Assembly: GCA_964407695.1 (NCBI GenBank)
Contig: CAYOWQ010000003.1
Span: 248,001-312,000, forward strand
Source of the DNA: CAYOWQ01 sp964407695
GTDB taxonomy: Bacteria > Planctomycetota > Phycisphaerae > Phycisphaerales > SM1A02
Length of the DNA stretch: 64,000 nt
Direction of reading: 5' to 3'
Every line of letters begins with the position of its first letter. Position 1 is the stretch's first letter. Positions 42,101 through 50,776 of the stretch are shown piece by piece. The notes under the pieces are model-generated. The model was not told the DNA's origin, did no database searches, and saw only the letters and a program-made list of their open reading frames with translations. The translations under genes and the position numbers were made by a program.

Positions 42101-43061
42101 TCTTCCAATCGAGATGCTTGCCGCCAAGGCGGCGGGATGGGATTACGAAGGTCTCGAGCTCTGTTGCTGGGGAGACCATGTCGACGTCGTTCGGGCGGCC
42201 GAGGATCAGGATTACGCTTCCTCACGCCGCGCGCTCCTTGAGTCACATGGGCTCAAGCTCTGGGCGATCTCGAATCACCTCGTCGGACAGGCGGTCTGCG
42301 ATCGGATTGACGAGCGGCACCGATCCATTCTCCCCCCGGAAGTGTGGGGAGATGGCGATGCGGAGGGCGTGCGGCAACGAGCGGCCGAACGAATGCGCCA
42401 AACAGCCCGCGCTGCCAAGATGATCGGTGTCGAGGTCGTCAACGGATTCACCGGCAGCTCCATCTGGGGTCAGTGGTATTCGTTTCCGCCGATGACCGCA
42501 GCCATGGTGAAGGCGGGCTTCGATGACTTCGCCCATCGCTGGGGGCCGATCCTTGATGCGTTCGCTCACGCCGGGGTTCGTTTCGCCCTCGAGGTGCATC
42601 CCACCGAAATCGCCTTCGATCTGGTCACCGCCCAAAGAGCCCTTGATGCCGTCGGCAACCACCCATCCTTCGGCTTCAATTTCGATCCCAGCCATCTGCT
42701 CTGGCAAGGCATCGATCCGGTCGCCTTTCTGGAAGCATTCCCCGACCGCATCTTCCATTGCCACATGAAGGATGTGACCATCCGCCGCGATGGCCGATGT
42801 GGAATCCTCGGGTCCCACCTGCCCTTCGAGGATTCCCGGCGCGGCTGGGAATTCCGTTCACCCGGCCGCGGCGAAGTCAATTTCAACGAGATCTTTCGGG
42901 CTCTCGACCGCATCGGCTATCGCGGCCCCCTGAGCGTCGAATGGGAAGACCCCGCCATGGACCGAGAGCACGGTGCTCGCGAGGGGGCTGAATTCCTGCG
43001 CCGACTTCAGTTCCCGCCCGCCGGCACTGCCTTCGACGAAGCGTTCTCCCGAGAAGGCTGA
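42063..43061 (+). CDS. Sugar phosphate isomerase/epimerase (xylose-isomerase-like TIM barrel)
   Basis: A 332-residue TIM barrel. The metal ligands are visible: Glu in FALEVHPTEIAFD, Asp and His in NFDPSHLLWQG, His in IFHCHMKDVTI and Glu in LSVEWEDP. The protein starts MRPITLFTGQWADLPIEML, a standard N-terminal beta strand. Substrate unknown; similar proteins act on myo-inositol or tagatose-type sugars. A short open stretch before the ATG is rejected. Its 3' end overlaps the convergent hypothetical gene by 55 bases. Confidence 0.9.
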   Translation: MRPITLFTGQWADLPIEMLAAKAAGWDYEGLELCCWGDHVDVVRAAEDQDYASSRRALLESHGLKLWAISNHLVGQAVCDRIDERHRSILPPEVWGDGDAEGVRQRAAERMRQTARAAKMIGVEVVNGFTGSSIWGQWYSFPPMTAAMVKAGFDDFAHRWGPILDAFAHAGVRFALEVHPTEIAFDLVTAQRALDAVGNHPSFGFNFDPSHLLWQGIDPVAFLEAFPDRIFHCHMKDVTIRRDGRCGILGSHLPFEDSRRGWEFRSPGRGEVNFNEIFRALDRIGYRGPLSVEWEDPAMDREHGAREGAEFLRRLQFPPAGTAFDEAFSREG

Positions 43062-43624
43062 CCATCGTCCTCCGCATCGAGTCGCGACCAGAAATGGTCT
43101 GCATGGCGCCATGCATCCGATTCGCCCATCGGTCGGTGATTCTGCTTCTCGCGAAGAATACTCTTCAGATCGGCATACGCGGTTTCATTGAGGTCGTACG
43201 TCTCCGCCACGCCTCCGGCATCGATCCGAATCTCGCCGCAGCCGAAGCAGATCAACGCCCGTGCGTTACATTCCGCGGTGTGCCAGGTTACGACAAAATC
43301 GGCGTGAAAGCCGCCGCATCGCTTCGAGCCACGATAGGTCTCAATCGATTCGGCACGGAGGAGAACTTGGGTGATTGCCTCAGATTCAGCGGAGCCGAGA
43401 GGCAGTGCGTCGTCGTAGACCGCCTCGCCCAATTCCAAGTGGCTGTTTTCCTTGACGCGCTCGGTGAGAAACAGGTGAGAGTCCACCTCGGGATGCGGGA
43501 GACCTTCGAGCAAGGTGACCTGACGTGCGTTGCGAAGCGCCAGGAGGAACGACTCTGGCGCGATGGCATCGGCTGAGTGTGACCGCTCCTGCGCGCTTGT
43601 CCTTGACTGCTCAATCGTCGACAT
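43007..43624 (-). CDS. Hypothetical protein with conserved cysteine motif
   Basis: A 205-residue soluble protein with two distinctive segments: SKRCGGFHADFVVTWHTAECNA and ALICFGCGEIRI. The pattern suggests a small metal- or redox-related fold, with Cys and His placed as in a zinc site, although this is inference. No signal peptide. I do not recognise the family; the N-terminal and C-terminal thirds are low-complexity. Convergent overlap of 55 bases with the TIM barrel gene. Confidence 0.55.
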   Translation of the reverse strand: MSTIEQSRTSAQERSHSADAIAPESFLLALRNARQVTLLEGLPHPEVDSHLFLTERVKENSHLELGEAVYDDALPLGSAESEAITQVLLRAESIETYRGSKRCGGFHADFVVTWHTAECNARALICFGCGEIRIDAGGVAETYDLNETAYADLKSILREKQNHRPMGESDAWRHADHFWSRLDAEDDGQPSRENASSKAVPAGGN

Positions 43625-43688
43625 CGGTGCACCTCCACGTTGGGCGAGCCGATTAAATCGACTTCAATTTCAATGTCAACCGGACGGG

Positions 43689-46600
43689 CTATACCGGCGC
43701 GAGCGCCGATTCCATGGATGGCTGAGGAGCGGCGGTCCTTTGCGGTTCGACGGCATCGTGATGTTGGCGTTTGGTCCGGGTGGCCGCGACGAGCATGTAG
43801 ATTGACGGCACCACCAGCAGTGTGAAGATCGTGGAGATGGCCATGCCGGTAACCAGGACGATACCGATCGAGTTTCTGGACAACGCACCGGCGCCGGTCA
43901 CGAGAACCAGCGGGAAGTGCCCGGCGACAGTGGCCACGCTGGTCATCAGAATGGGGCGTAACCGCGTCATCGACGCTTCCTTGATCGCTTCGAGCTTGGT
44001 GCGACCGTCCATCTGGAGATGGTTGGCGAACTCGACGATCAGGATGCCGTTCTTGGCCACGAGGCCCACCAGCGTGATCAGTCCGACCTGGGAGTAGATG
44101 TTGATCGTGGTGAAGCCGAGAAACGTAAAGATCAGGGCGCCGGTGATCGCAAGGGGCACCGAGCCGAAAAGAACGATGATCGGATCGCGGAAGCTGCTGA
44201 ATTGCGCTGCCAGAACGAGATAAATCAGGCCTAGCGCAAAGCCGAGGGTCACCGCGAGCGACGATCCTTCCTGCCTGAGCTGGCGGGATTCACCCGCGTA
44301 ATCGACCTGATATCCGGGCGGCAGCAGCGGGGCGGCCGCTTCCTCCAGAGCGGTCAAAGCTTCGTCCTTGGTCACCCCGGGATTGACGACGCCCTTGATG
44401 CGGAAGGCATGCCGCTGCTGGAACCGGTTCAAGGTCCGTGGCGCTGCCGACGTCTCAAGTGTCACAAAACTCGAAACGCTGACGAGGCCGCCGTCGGCAG
44501 CACGAATCTTCATCTGCAGAATGTCGTCGGGATTCGACCGACCCTGGTCGGCGATCTGTGGAATCACCTTGTAGCTGCGGCCGTCGTAGTTGAACCGATT
44601 CACGTAGCCGCCGGACAGCATGACCGCCAGGTCGCGGCCGACTGTCGCCAGGTCGAGGCCCATGTCGGCCACGCGTTCGCGGTCGATGTGAATCTTGGTC
44701 TGCGGCAGGTCGATCTTCAGATCGGTATCGGCATAGAGGAATTTGCCTGTTTCATACGCCGCACCAACGAGTTGTCCGGCCAGGTCGGCCATGCGCTCGG
44801 GTGGCTCGCTACTGGTCACGATGAACTCGACGTCCATCTGTCCCGCGCCCGGCAACGGCGGGGGCAGAATCGGAACAGCGATAACGCCGGCAACCTGGGA
44901 CACGACACCGAAGGCTTCGGGCAGAATTTCCTTTGACGTCCGCTTCCGGTCCTCCCATGATTGGAATTGCATGCCGCCAAATCCCGTCGAGGGCGTCATC
45001 AACAGCCGCCAGACGAAATCGCGTTCCTCGATCGTCTTGAGGCCGGCCGATACTTCCGCCACCGCGCGGCGGGTGGCGTCGAGCGAGCTGTCGGGCGAAG
45101 CCTCGATGACGAAGAAGAGTCCACCTTCATCCTCGGTGGGAGCCAGCTCCCGCGAGGAGAACATGTAGAGCGGCACCGCGCCCGCCATGATGACAAGGGC
45201 AGCCAGTGCCATCGACCAGCGGAGCGAGAGCGTCACATCGAGAGTCCGGCCGTAGATCACTCGAATGCGATCAAAGATCCCGTTGACGAACCGTGTGAAG
45301 AAACCTTCCTTGCCGTGGGCGGGCACAAGCCCCGCGCTCATGATGGGTGACAGCGTGATGGCCACGATGCCGGAAACCACGACGGCCGCGGCCAGGGTGA
45401 AGGCGAACTCCTTGAAGAGCACGCCCGTGAGGCCGCCCTGGAATCCGATCGGAGCGTACACCGCTGCGAGGGTGATCGTCATGGAGATGACGGGCGCGAA
45501 GAGCTCGCGCGCTGCAACAAGCGCAGCCTGAATGCGTCCCATCCCCTCGCGGATGTGTCGCTCAACGTTCTCGACCATGACGATTGCGTCGTCGACGACG
45601 AGGCCGACGGACAGGACGATGGCAAGGATCGTGAGCAGGTTGAGCGAGAACCCCATCAACAGCATGAAGATGCAGGCCCCGACAAGAGAGACGGGCATCG
45701 CGACGAGCGGGACGATGACCGTGCGGATCGAACCCATGAAGAGGAACACCACGATCGCGACGATGCCGATGGTCTCGGCAAGGGTCTTTCCGATCTCCTC
45801 AAGAGCGTGGCTCATGTAGTAGGTGCCGTCATACGCCAGGCCCATCTGAATCTCTTTGGGCAGGATCGGGCGGATGGCCTCCATCGTCTTCTTCAGCCGG
45901 GCGGCGACTTCGAGCTCGTTGGCGCTGGGCAATGGCCAGACCGACAGATAGACCGCGACATCTTCATCGAAGCCGGCTTCGCTCGTCGGTTCTTCACTTC
46001 CAAGTTCGATGGTAGCGATGTCGCTCAGCCGGACGATGGAACCGTCGCGATCGCGAACGATGAGCCGACGGAACTCCTCCGCCGTTCGGAGATCGGTGTC
46101 GGTGAGGAGATTGATCTGGACGCTATCGCCCTTGGTGCGGCCAACCGAAGCAAGGAAGTTGTTTCGGCGCAGAGATTCAAGCACTTCGGTCGGGGTGACG
46201 TCGAGCCCCGTGAGGCGATCATTATCGAGCCAGATTCGCATCGCGATATAGCGGGCGCCCTCGATGCCGCAGCGCTGCACTCCTTCAATGGTGGCCAGGA
46301 CCGGCTGAACCTCGCGAGCGAGGTATTCGGTCAGCCGTGTCAGGCCAAGTTCCCTGCTGGTGAAGCTGAGGTAGAACGTGGCGTAGGGTCGGTCGGCCCG
46401 TTGAATCTCGATGACCGGAGATTCCGCCTCGGCGGGCAATTCGCTGCGCACCTGATTCAAACGTGCGCTGATTTCGGCGAGGGCGGCGTTGGAACTGTGG
46501 TTGAGGCGGAGGTGAACGGTGATCGTGCTGACGCCCGAGATGCTGGTGCTCTCGACATAGTCGACGCCGTCGATGGCTGAGACCGCGCGCTCGATCGGGG

Positions 46601-46799
46601 TTGTCAGGAACCCCTCGACAGTCTCCGCGCTCGCGCCGATGTAGGCGGTGGAGATGATGATCGAGGTCGACTCGATGCGCGGGTATTGCCGCACAGGCAG
46701 ACTGCTGATTGCTCGCCAGCCGATGGCGAGGATGATCAGGTTGATCACCACCGCGAGCACCGGCCGCTTGATGAAGATATCGGTGAATGACCAATTCAT
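43689..46799 (-). CDS. RND multidrug efflux transporter (AcrB/HAE-1 family)
   Basis: A 1036-residue inner-membrane pump of 12 helices, driven by proton flow, exporting through a membrane fusion protein and an outer-membrane channel. The N-terminus IKRPVLAVVINLIILAIGW, the helix-4 double Asp in LSVGLVVDDAIVMVENVERH and the second half repeat (VTLGFALGLIYLVLAAQFSSF, VGLVAKNGILIVEFANHL) are diagnostic. Porter-domain YATFYLSFTS and the docking loops are complete; no truncation. It is the last gene of a tetR-MFP-RND operon on the minus strand, 32 bases downstream of the MFP gene. Confidence 0.96.
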   Translation of the reverse strand: MNWSFTDIFIKRPVLAVVINLIILAIGWRAISSLPVRQYPRIESTSIIISTAYIGASAETVEGFLTTPIERAVSAIDGVDYVESTSISGVSTITVHLRLNHSSNAALAEISARLNQVRSELPAEAESPVIEIQRADRPYATFYLSFTSRELGLTRLTEYLAREVQPVLATIEGVQRCGIEGARYIAMRIWLDNDRLTGLDVTPTEVLESLRRNNFLASVGRTKGDSVQINLLTDTDLRTAEEFRRLIVRDRDGSIVRLSDIATIELGSEEPTSEAGFDEDVAVYLSVWPLPSANELEVAARLKKTMEAIRPILPKEIQMGLAYDGTYYMSHALEEIGKTLAETIGIVAIVVFLFMGSIRTVIVPLVAMPVSLVGACIFMLLMGFSLNLLTILAIVLSVGLVVDDAIVMVENVERHIREGMGRIQAALVAARELFAPVISMTITLAAVYAPIGFQGGLTGVLFKEFAFTLAAAVVVSGIVAITLSPIMSAGLVPAHGKEGFFTRFVNGIFDRIRVIYGRTLDVTLSLRWSMALAALVIMAGAVPLYMFSSRELAPTEDEGGLFFVIEASPDSSLDATRRAVAEVSAGLKTIEERDFVWRLLMTPSTGFGGMQFQSWEDRKRTSKEILPEAFGVVSQVAGVIAVPILPPPLPGAGQMDVEFIVTSSEPPERMADLAGQLVGAAYETGKFLYADTDLKIDLPQTKIHIDRERVADMGLDLATVGRDLAVMLSGGYVNRFNYDGRSYKVIPQIADQGRSNPDDILQMKIRAADGGLVSVSSFVTLETSAAPRTLNRFQQRHAFRIKGVVNPGVTKDEALTALEEAAAPLLPPGYQVDYAGESRQLRQEGSSLAVTLGFALGLIYLVLAAQFSSFRDPIIVLFGSVPLAITGALIFTFLGFTTINIYSQVGLITLVGLVAKNGILIVEFANHLQMDGRTKLEAIKEASMTRLRPILMTSVATVAGHFPLVLVTGAGALSRNSIGIVLVTGMAISTIFTLLVVPSIYMLVAATRTKRQHHDAVEPQRTAAPQPSMESALAPV

Positions 46800-46831
46800 G
46801 GTGGGGACGGTCTGCGAATGCGGTATTCGAA

Positions 46832-48088
46832 TCAGTGGGTGCTGCTGCTGAGCGATTCCTGCGAAGAGTCCGTCCGTGCCTTGTCAGCGGTTGAGGCTCC
46901 GGGAGCGGATTGGCCGGGAACAACAGGCATGAGCTTCATTCCGTCATGGAGCTTGAATGACCCGATGGCCACGATGGATTCGCCGGCCTCGAGGCCTTCA
47001 TCAACCACCACCTTGTCACCGACGGACGGACCGAGGCGGACGAGGCGGTAGGATGCACGGAACGAGCCGGGTGATTCGGGATCTGGTTTCACAACAAACA
47101 CATTGTCGGCATGGGAGGCCCGTCGGACCGCGGTGCCGGGCACGACCACTCGCGGCGCGGGCGGCTCGACCGGCACCCGCACCCGAACGAACATGCCGGC
47201 GCGAAGTCGGTCGGCGGAGTTGTCGACGATGGAACGAACGCGAATGTTTCGGGTTGCATTGCTCACCGACGAATCGACGGCAACCACTTCGATGGGCGTC
47301 GGATCGGGCCCGAGGACCGCGCTGGTCGCCATGACGGTCACGCCGGGCCGAACGCGGTCGAGATATTCCTGAGGGATGGCGAAGTCGAGGTAGATGTGCG
47401 TGGCGACTTCCTCAAGCATGACGATCTTCGATGCGGCCTCGAGGAACTGGCCTTCGTGAACCAGGCGGAGGCCCGCGCGGGAACGAAACGGAGCGCGAAT
47501 GGTCATCTTGTCGATTCGGGTCTGGACGAGTCGGGCCTGAGCCCGGGCCTGCTCGAGCTGGGCGACCAGCCGCTCACGCTCCGCCTTGATCCGCTTGAGC
47601 TCGGCCTCAGCGCGATCCAGGTCCATTTCAGATACGGCCCTGGCGCTGGCGGCATTGGCGAGGCGGGATCGCTCCAGTTCCGCCAGAGACACGCGAACGT
47701 CGATGGCGGAAATCTCGGCCTCGGCGACTCGCTCGGCCGCCTGTGCCACGGCGAGCTCCGCCTCATCGCTTGACGCGTCAAGCTGGAGCAGCACCTGGCC
47801 CTCTTCGACAATGGCTCCCGATTCGAACTGAACATTCGTGACGCGGCCGGCCAGTTCGTTGCTCATCTGCACGGAGCGCAGCGAGAAGACGGTTCCCACA
47901 AGCTCAGCCTCGCGCTGCCACATGATCTGCTGAGCCTCGACGAACTCGACCGCCATGACCGGCTCATATTGCACCGCGCTTGCCTTGGCCTGCATGATTG
48001 ACCGGTACTTGACGGCGGCAAGGCCGCCGGCCACTCCGGCGATGCAGGCGAAGATAATGATGGCGGCGACGATGGAAGACCGCTTCAT
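46832..48088 (-). CDS. RND membrane fusion protein (AcrA/MexA type)
   Basis: A 418-residue periplasmic adaptor. An N-terminal helix (IVAAIIIFACIAGVAGGLAAV) anchors it; no lipobox. The lipoyl half-motif VTNVQFESGAIVEEGQVLLQLD is near residue 80, then a long coiled-coil hairpin with ELERSRLANAASARAVSEMD, the second lipoyl half (MTIRAPFRSRAGLRLV) and a beta-barrel domain with DYLDRVRPG-type loop. It starts with an ATG that overlaps the tetR stop by four bases (48085-48088), so it is translationally coupled to the repressor. The outer-membrane channel is not in this cluster. Confidence 0.93.
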   Translation of the reverse strand: MKRSSIVAAIIIFACIAGVAGGLAAVKYRSIMQAKASAVQYEPVMAVEFVEAQQIMWQREAELVGTVFSLRSVQMSNELAGRVTNVQFESGAIVEEGQVLLQLDASSDEAELAVAQAAERVAEAEISAIDVRVSLAELERSRLANAASARAVSEMDLDRAEAELKRIKAERERLVAQLEQARAQARLVQTRIDKMTIRAPFRSRAGLRLVHEGQFLEAASKIVMLEEVATHIYLDFAIPQEYLDRVRPGVTVMATSAVLGPDPTPIEVVAVDSSVSNATRNIRVRSIVDNSADRLRAGMFVRVRVPVEPPAPRVVVPGTAVRRASHADNVFVVKPDPESPGSFRASYRLVRLGPSVGDKVVVDEGLEAGESIVAIGSFKLHDGMKLMPVVPGQSAPGASTADKARTDSSQESLSSSTH

Positions 48089-48798
48089 GCTCGAACGACT
48101 CCCTTCCTCTGTGTGCCCCGCCTGGAGGCGGGCTTCCTGATCTTTCCCTTTGAATCCCCCGCCTGGTTTTTTCGCTGCGCGGTTGATCGGCCGGCTGCGG
48201 GGGTCGCATCCTCAACAACCTTGCGAAGCGCTGTGCGGACCGACGCAAGACGATGGGGAGTCAGCTCGGTGAGACCGAAGATCCAGTCGAACCACAGTCC
48301 GTCCACCGCAAGCTGAACGGCTTCGCCTGCGCCCGGGGTGAGTCCGTCGGCGGCGATGCGACTGGCAAGATCGCGATGGACCTCGCGAAGCGGTTCGACA
48401 TGGCGAGAATCATGCACCAGGGCCGCTACAAGAACCATGCCACGCCGGCGAAGCGACTCAGTCCACGCTTCAGCGCTGGCAAGGCAGTGATTGAGAATGG
48501 CTCGGGGGACGCGGCCCGGTCCGAGCGCCTGAGCATCGATGGCGGCGTTGCATTCGGTTCGCCATTCGTCAATGCATCGATGAACGAGCGCGTTGATCAA
48601 GGCGTCCTTGGACGGGAAATGATGAATGAGGCCACCCTTGCTGATGCGGGCTTCGCGGGCGACGGCGTCGAGGGTGAGTCGGCCGATTCCTTCCCGCAGG
48701 ACCACGTTTTCGGCGGCGTCCAGAAGGTGCGACGGCACCGACGGTCGGGAACCGGATTTGGTGCGAACAGGAGATCGGGAGCCGGCCGCCGGGCACAT
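48085..48798 (-). CDS. TetR-family transcriptional regulator
   Basis: A 237-residue repressor. The N-terminal helix-turn-helix has LLDAAENVVLREG, RLTLDAVAREARISKGGLIHHFPSKDALINAL. The ligand domain is TetR_C-like with WFDWIFGLTELTPHRL. The last 40 residues are a Lys/Arg-rich tail (AQRKNQAGDSKGKIRKPASRR) that looks disordered and could add DNA affinity. First gene of the efflux operon and coupled to the MFP gene; self-regulation of the operon is the likely arrangement. No operator could be assigned upstream. Confidence 0.93.
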   Translation of the reverse strand: MCPAAGSRSPVRTKSGSRPSVPSHLLDAAENVVLREGIGRLTLDAVAREARISKGGLIHHFPSKDALINALVHRCIDEWRTECNAAIDAQALGPGRVPRAILNHCLASAEAWTESLRRRGMVLVAALVHDSRHVEPLREVHRDLASRIAADGLTPGAGEAVQLAVDGLWFDWIFGLTELTPHRLASVRTALRKVVEDATPAAGRSTAQRKNQAGDSKGKIRKPASRRGTQRKGVVRA

Positions 48799-48831
48799 GG
48801 GAGGGAGATCGTATCGCTCGCCGGGCGGGAG

Positions 48832-49803
48832 TCAACCGACTGGTCGGTCGGGAGTTGTCGATCCGGTCCCAAAGGCGAGGGCGATTTGTGACGCGAGGCG
48901 GGCGTTGGCTTCAAGGAGGGCGATGTTGGCGCGCAGGGACCGGCCCTGGGTGGATTCCATGAGGTGCTGGAGGAGGGCGGGTGTTGCGGCGTGGCCGGTC
49001 GGCGGAGCCGCGAGTTCGATCGCCCGTTCGGCATCGGCGTGATCGATGGCCCATTCGGGCGGACAATCCTGCACGACGAGAATCGCGCTGGATCGGCGCA
49101 AGGTTCCCCAGTGGTCGCGGCAGATTTCCGCGACCTGATCCGGATCCTCAACCACGTGTTGGACCGGAAGATCGCTGCGGCCACCGACGACAAAGCGAGG
49201 GAACCGGTCGCACCTGAATCCAAGAATGGGAATGCCGAGGGCATCAAGCAGTTCGAAGGTGGCGGGGAGGTCGAGGATGGATTTGGCCCCACTGCACACG
49301 ACGCAGACCGGGGTGCGAGACAATTCTGCCAGATCGGCAGAGATGTCAGGGCGACTGGTCCAGCCGCGGTGGACGCCGCCGATTCCGCCTGTGGAACATA
49401 TGCGAATCGGCGGAGAGGTGAGGCTGCAGAGGGCGAGTGTGGCGGCGACGGTCGTTCCCGCGATTCCGGCACGGGCCATCACGGGTGCCAGATCTCGGGC
49501 GGAGGTCTTGTCGGGATTCGAGGCGCTGCAGAGTTGGTCAAGTTGATCCGGCTGGAGGCCGAGATGGATCTGCCCATTGAGGATGCAGGTCAGCGCGGGA
49601 ACTGCGCCGGTTGCGGAAACGGTGGTGTGGAGGCGCCTGGCCAATTGCAGATTGGCGGGAACGTCGGGTCGCCAATCCGGAAAGCCATCGAGTCTGACGG
49701 GGATGCCCGGCAGGCCGTGGGTGAGGACGGCGCTTTCCAGTGCGACAACCGGGAATGCCTGATGCAGGGCCTTGCGGACGTCGGGATGAATGACGAGCGT
49801 CAT
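48832..49803 (-). CDS. psuG: Pseudouridine-5'-phosphate glycosidase
   Basis: A 323-residue enzyme that splits pseudouridine 5'-phosphate into uracil and ribose 5-phosphate, recycling RNA modification. Family signatures: VVALESAVLTHGLP (near the N-terminus), GAVPALTCILNGQIHLGL, STGGIGGVHRG, DISADLAELSRTPVCVV and CSGAKSILDLPATFELLDALG with the active-site Lys. The kinase PsuK is not adjacent. The metal-binding Asp of RPDISADL and Glu of ALES are retained. It is the next gene upstream of tetR in the map, 34 bases away on the same strand. Confidence 0.95.
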   Translation of the reverse strand: MTLVIHPDVRKALHQAFPVVALESAVLTHGLPGIPVRLDGFPDWRPDVPANLQLARRLHTTVSATGAVPALTCILNGQIHLGLQPDQLDQLCSASNPDKTSARDLAPVMARAGIAGTTVAATLALCSLTSPPIRICSTGGIGGVHRGWTSRPDISADLAELSRTPVCVVCSGAKSILDLPATFELLDALGIPILGFRCDRFPRFVVGGRSDLPVQHVVEDPDQVAEICRDHWGTLRRSSAILVVQDCPPEWAIDHADAERAIELAAPPTGHAATPALLQHLMESTQGRSLRANIALLEANARLASQIALAFGTGSTTPDRPVG

Positions 49804-49838
49804 GGCGGGAAGGATGAAACGGTACGTGGGAGAGGTCC

Positions 49839-49868
49839 AAAAAGAAACCGCCCCTCACAGGAGGGGCG
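49839..49868 (-). terminator. Terminator after the cold-shock gene
   Basis: Eight-pair perfect stem CGCCCCTC / GAGGGGCG around an ACAG loop; on the minus strand it is followed by GTTTCTTTTT. It lies 61 bases past the csp stop and 36 before the psuG start. Confidence 0.85.
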
Positions 49869-49929
49869 ATTTGAGTTGAGATCGCGTAAGAAGCCGGAAG
49901 CGATCAAACCCTGACAGCAGAACGGATGA

Positions 49930-50136
49930 TCACGATTGGGGCATCACGTTGGATGCCTTCGGACCCTTCGACTCGTTGGCGAGATCAAACGTCACCCTCT
50001 GTCCGACCTGCAACGTCTTTCGTCCCTGCATTTTGATGTCGGAAAAATGCACGAACACATCCTTGCCGCCTCCGTCCGGCGTGATGAAACCAAACCCCTT
50101 TTCGTCGAAGAACTTTGTCACCGTCCCAGTGGCCAT
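49930..50136 (-). CDS. Cold-shock domain protein
   Basis: A 68-residue CspA-type single-strand nucleic acid chaperone. RNP1 is KGFGFITPDG and RNP2 is VFVHFSDI; the five-strand OB-fold is complete (GTVTKFF...KDVFVHFSDIKMQGRKTLQVGQRVTFDL...AsNV). The frame opens earlier, but MATGTVTKF at 50136 is the family start; GGAAAGGG precedes it by about seven bases. The terminator at 49839 follows. Single-gene transcript. Confidence 0.93.
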   Translation of the reverse strand: MATGTVTKFFDEKGFGFITPDGGGKDVFVHFSDIKMQGRKTLQVGQRVTFDLANESKGPKASNVMPQS

Positions 50137-50302
50137 GGATGGCCCTTTCCTAACCGTCAAAAATCACCGTTCCGGCGGAACACGAGCCGAGCGGAGCGAG
50201 TCTGTGACGTTCAGCCCGCTGGAAATGATGTCAGGGTACTGGGAGGGTTTTCGGGTGTCAACGAAAAACAGAGGCCGGGGTGAATTCGAGGGTAAAGCGA
50301 CG

Positions 50303-50689
50303 TCATGAGCCGTGTGATTGGAGGTCCTCGAACAACATCAACGCGTTTCCATCAGGGTCGAAAAACGTGGCGAGTTTGACCATGCCGGGGAACTCATGGG
50401 TCGGGCCATCGAACTTCACCTTGGCCGCCTCGAGCAGGCTTCGTGCGGCGGCGATGTTCTTGACTCCGAAGGTGGGCACGGGGCCAGCGCCGACGGCGGG
50501 CTTCTCAACCTCCGAGAGGCCGATGTTGACACCCTTGGTTTCGGTGGCGAGTTCGCACCAGCCGATCTGGGCGACGTCGTAGAGAAGTTGGAATCCGAGG
50601 TTTTTCCGATACCACTCGGCGACGGCCTTTCGATCCTTGACCTGGAATGAGATGGTGAGGCTGCCGTTGAACTGGAGGGGTGATGCCAT
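50303..50689 (-). CDS. VOC-superfamily (glyoxalase/dioxygenase-like) protein
   Basis: A 128-residue vicinal-oxygen-chelate fold made of two beta-alpha-beta-beta-beta units: SLTISFQVKDRKAVAEWYR...FQLLYDV and FGVKNIAAARSLLEAAKV...LATFFDPDGNALMLFE, with the FxDPDGN turn typical of the family. AGGAG sits eight bases before the ATG. Such proteins often inactivate a toxic small molecule or metal-chelating antibiotic; the substrate here is unknown. It is divergent from an HxlR-like regulator, and the intergenic region carries the probable operator described at 50749-50776. Confidence 0.88.
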   Translation of the reverse strand: MASPLQFNGSLTISFQVKDRKAVAEWYRKNLGFQLLYDVAQIGWCELATETKGVNIGLSEVEKPAVGAGPVPTFGVKNIAAARSLLEAAKVKFDGPTHEFPGMVKLATFFDPDGNALMLFEDLQSHGS

Positions 50690-50748
50690 CTTGAAGACTC
50701 CTGTGTTGGGGTTGTGGCCGTTCTGGGCACACGGCCTTGAGTTCCCTT

Positions 50749-50776
50749 TTTATAGTAGCTAAACTACAGTGTCAAT
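50749..50776 (-). promoter_or_regulatory. VOC promoter with palindromic operator in its spacer
   Basis: Reading the minus strand, TTGACA (50775-50770) is followed by 15 bases and TATAAA (50754-50749). The spacer is almost exactly the inverted repeat GTAG-CTAAA-CTAC (50755-50767). A TATAGT box for the plus-strand HxlR gene overlaps at 50751-50756. The spacing of 15 is short by one or two, so activity would be weak without assistance. Confidence 0.6.

Noticed and set aside
45555..46580. A 341-codon plus-strand frame opposite the RND transporter
   Set aside because: Antisense shadow rich in D, R and H with no recognised motif.
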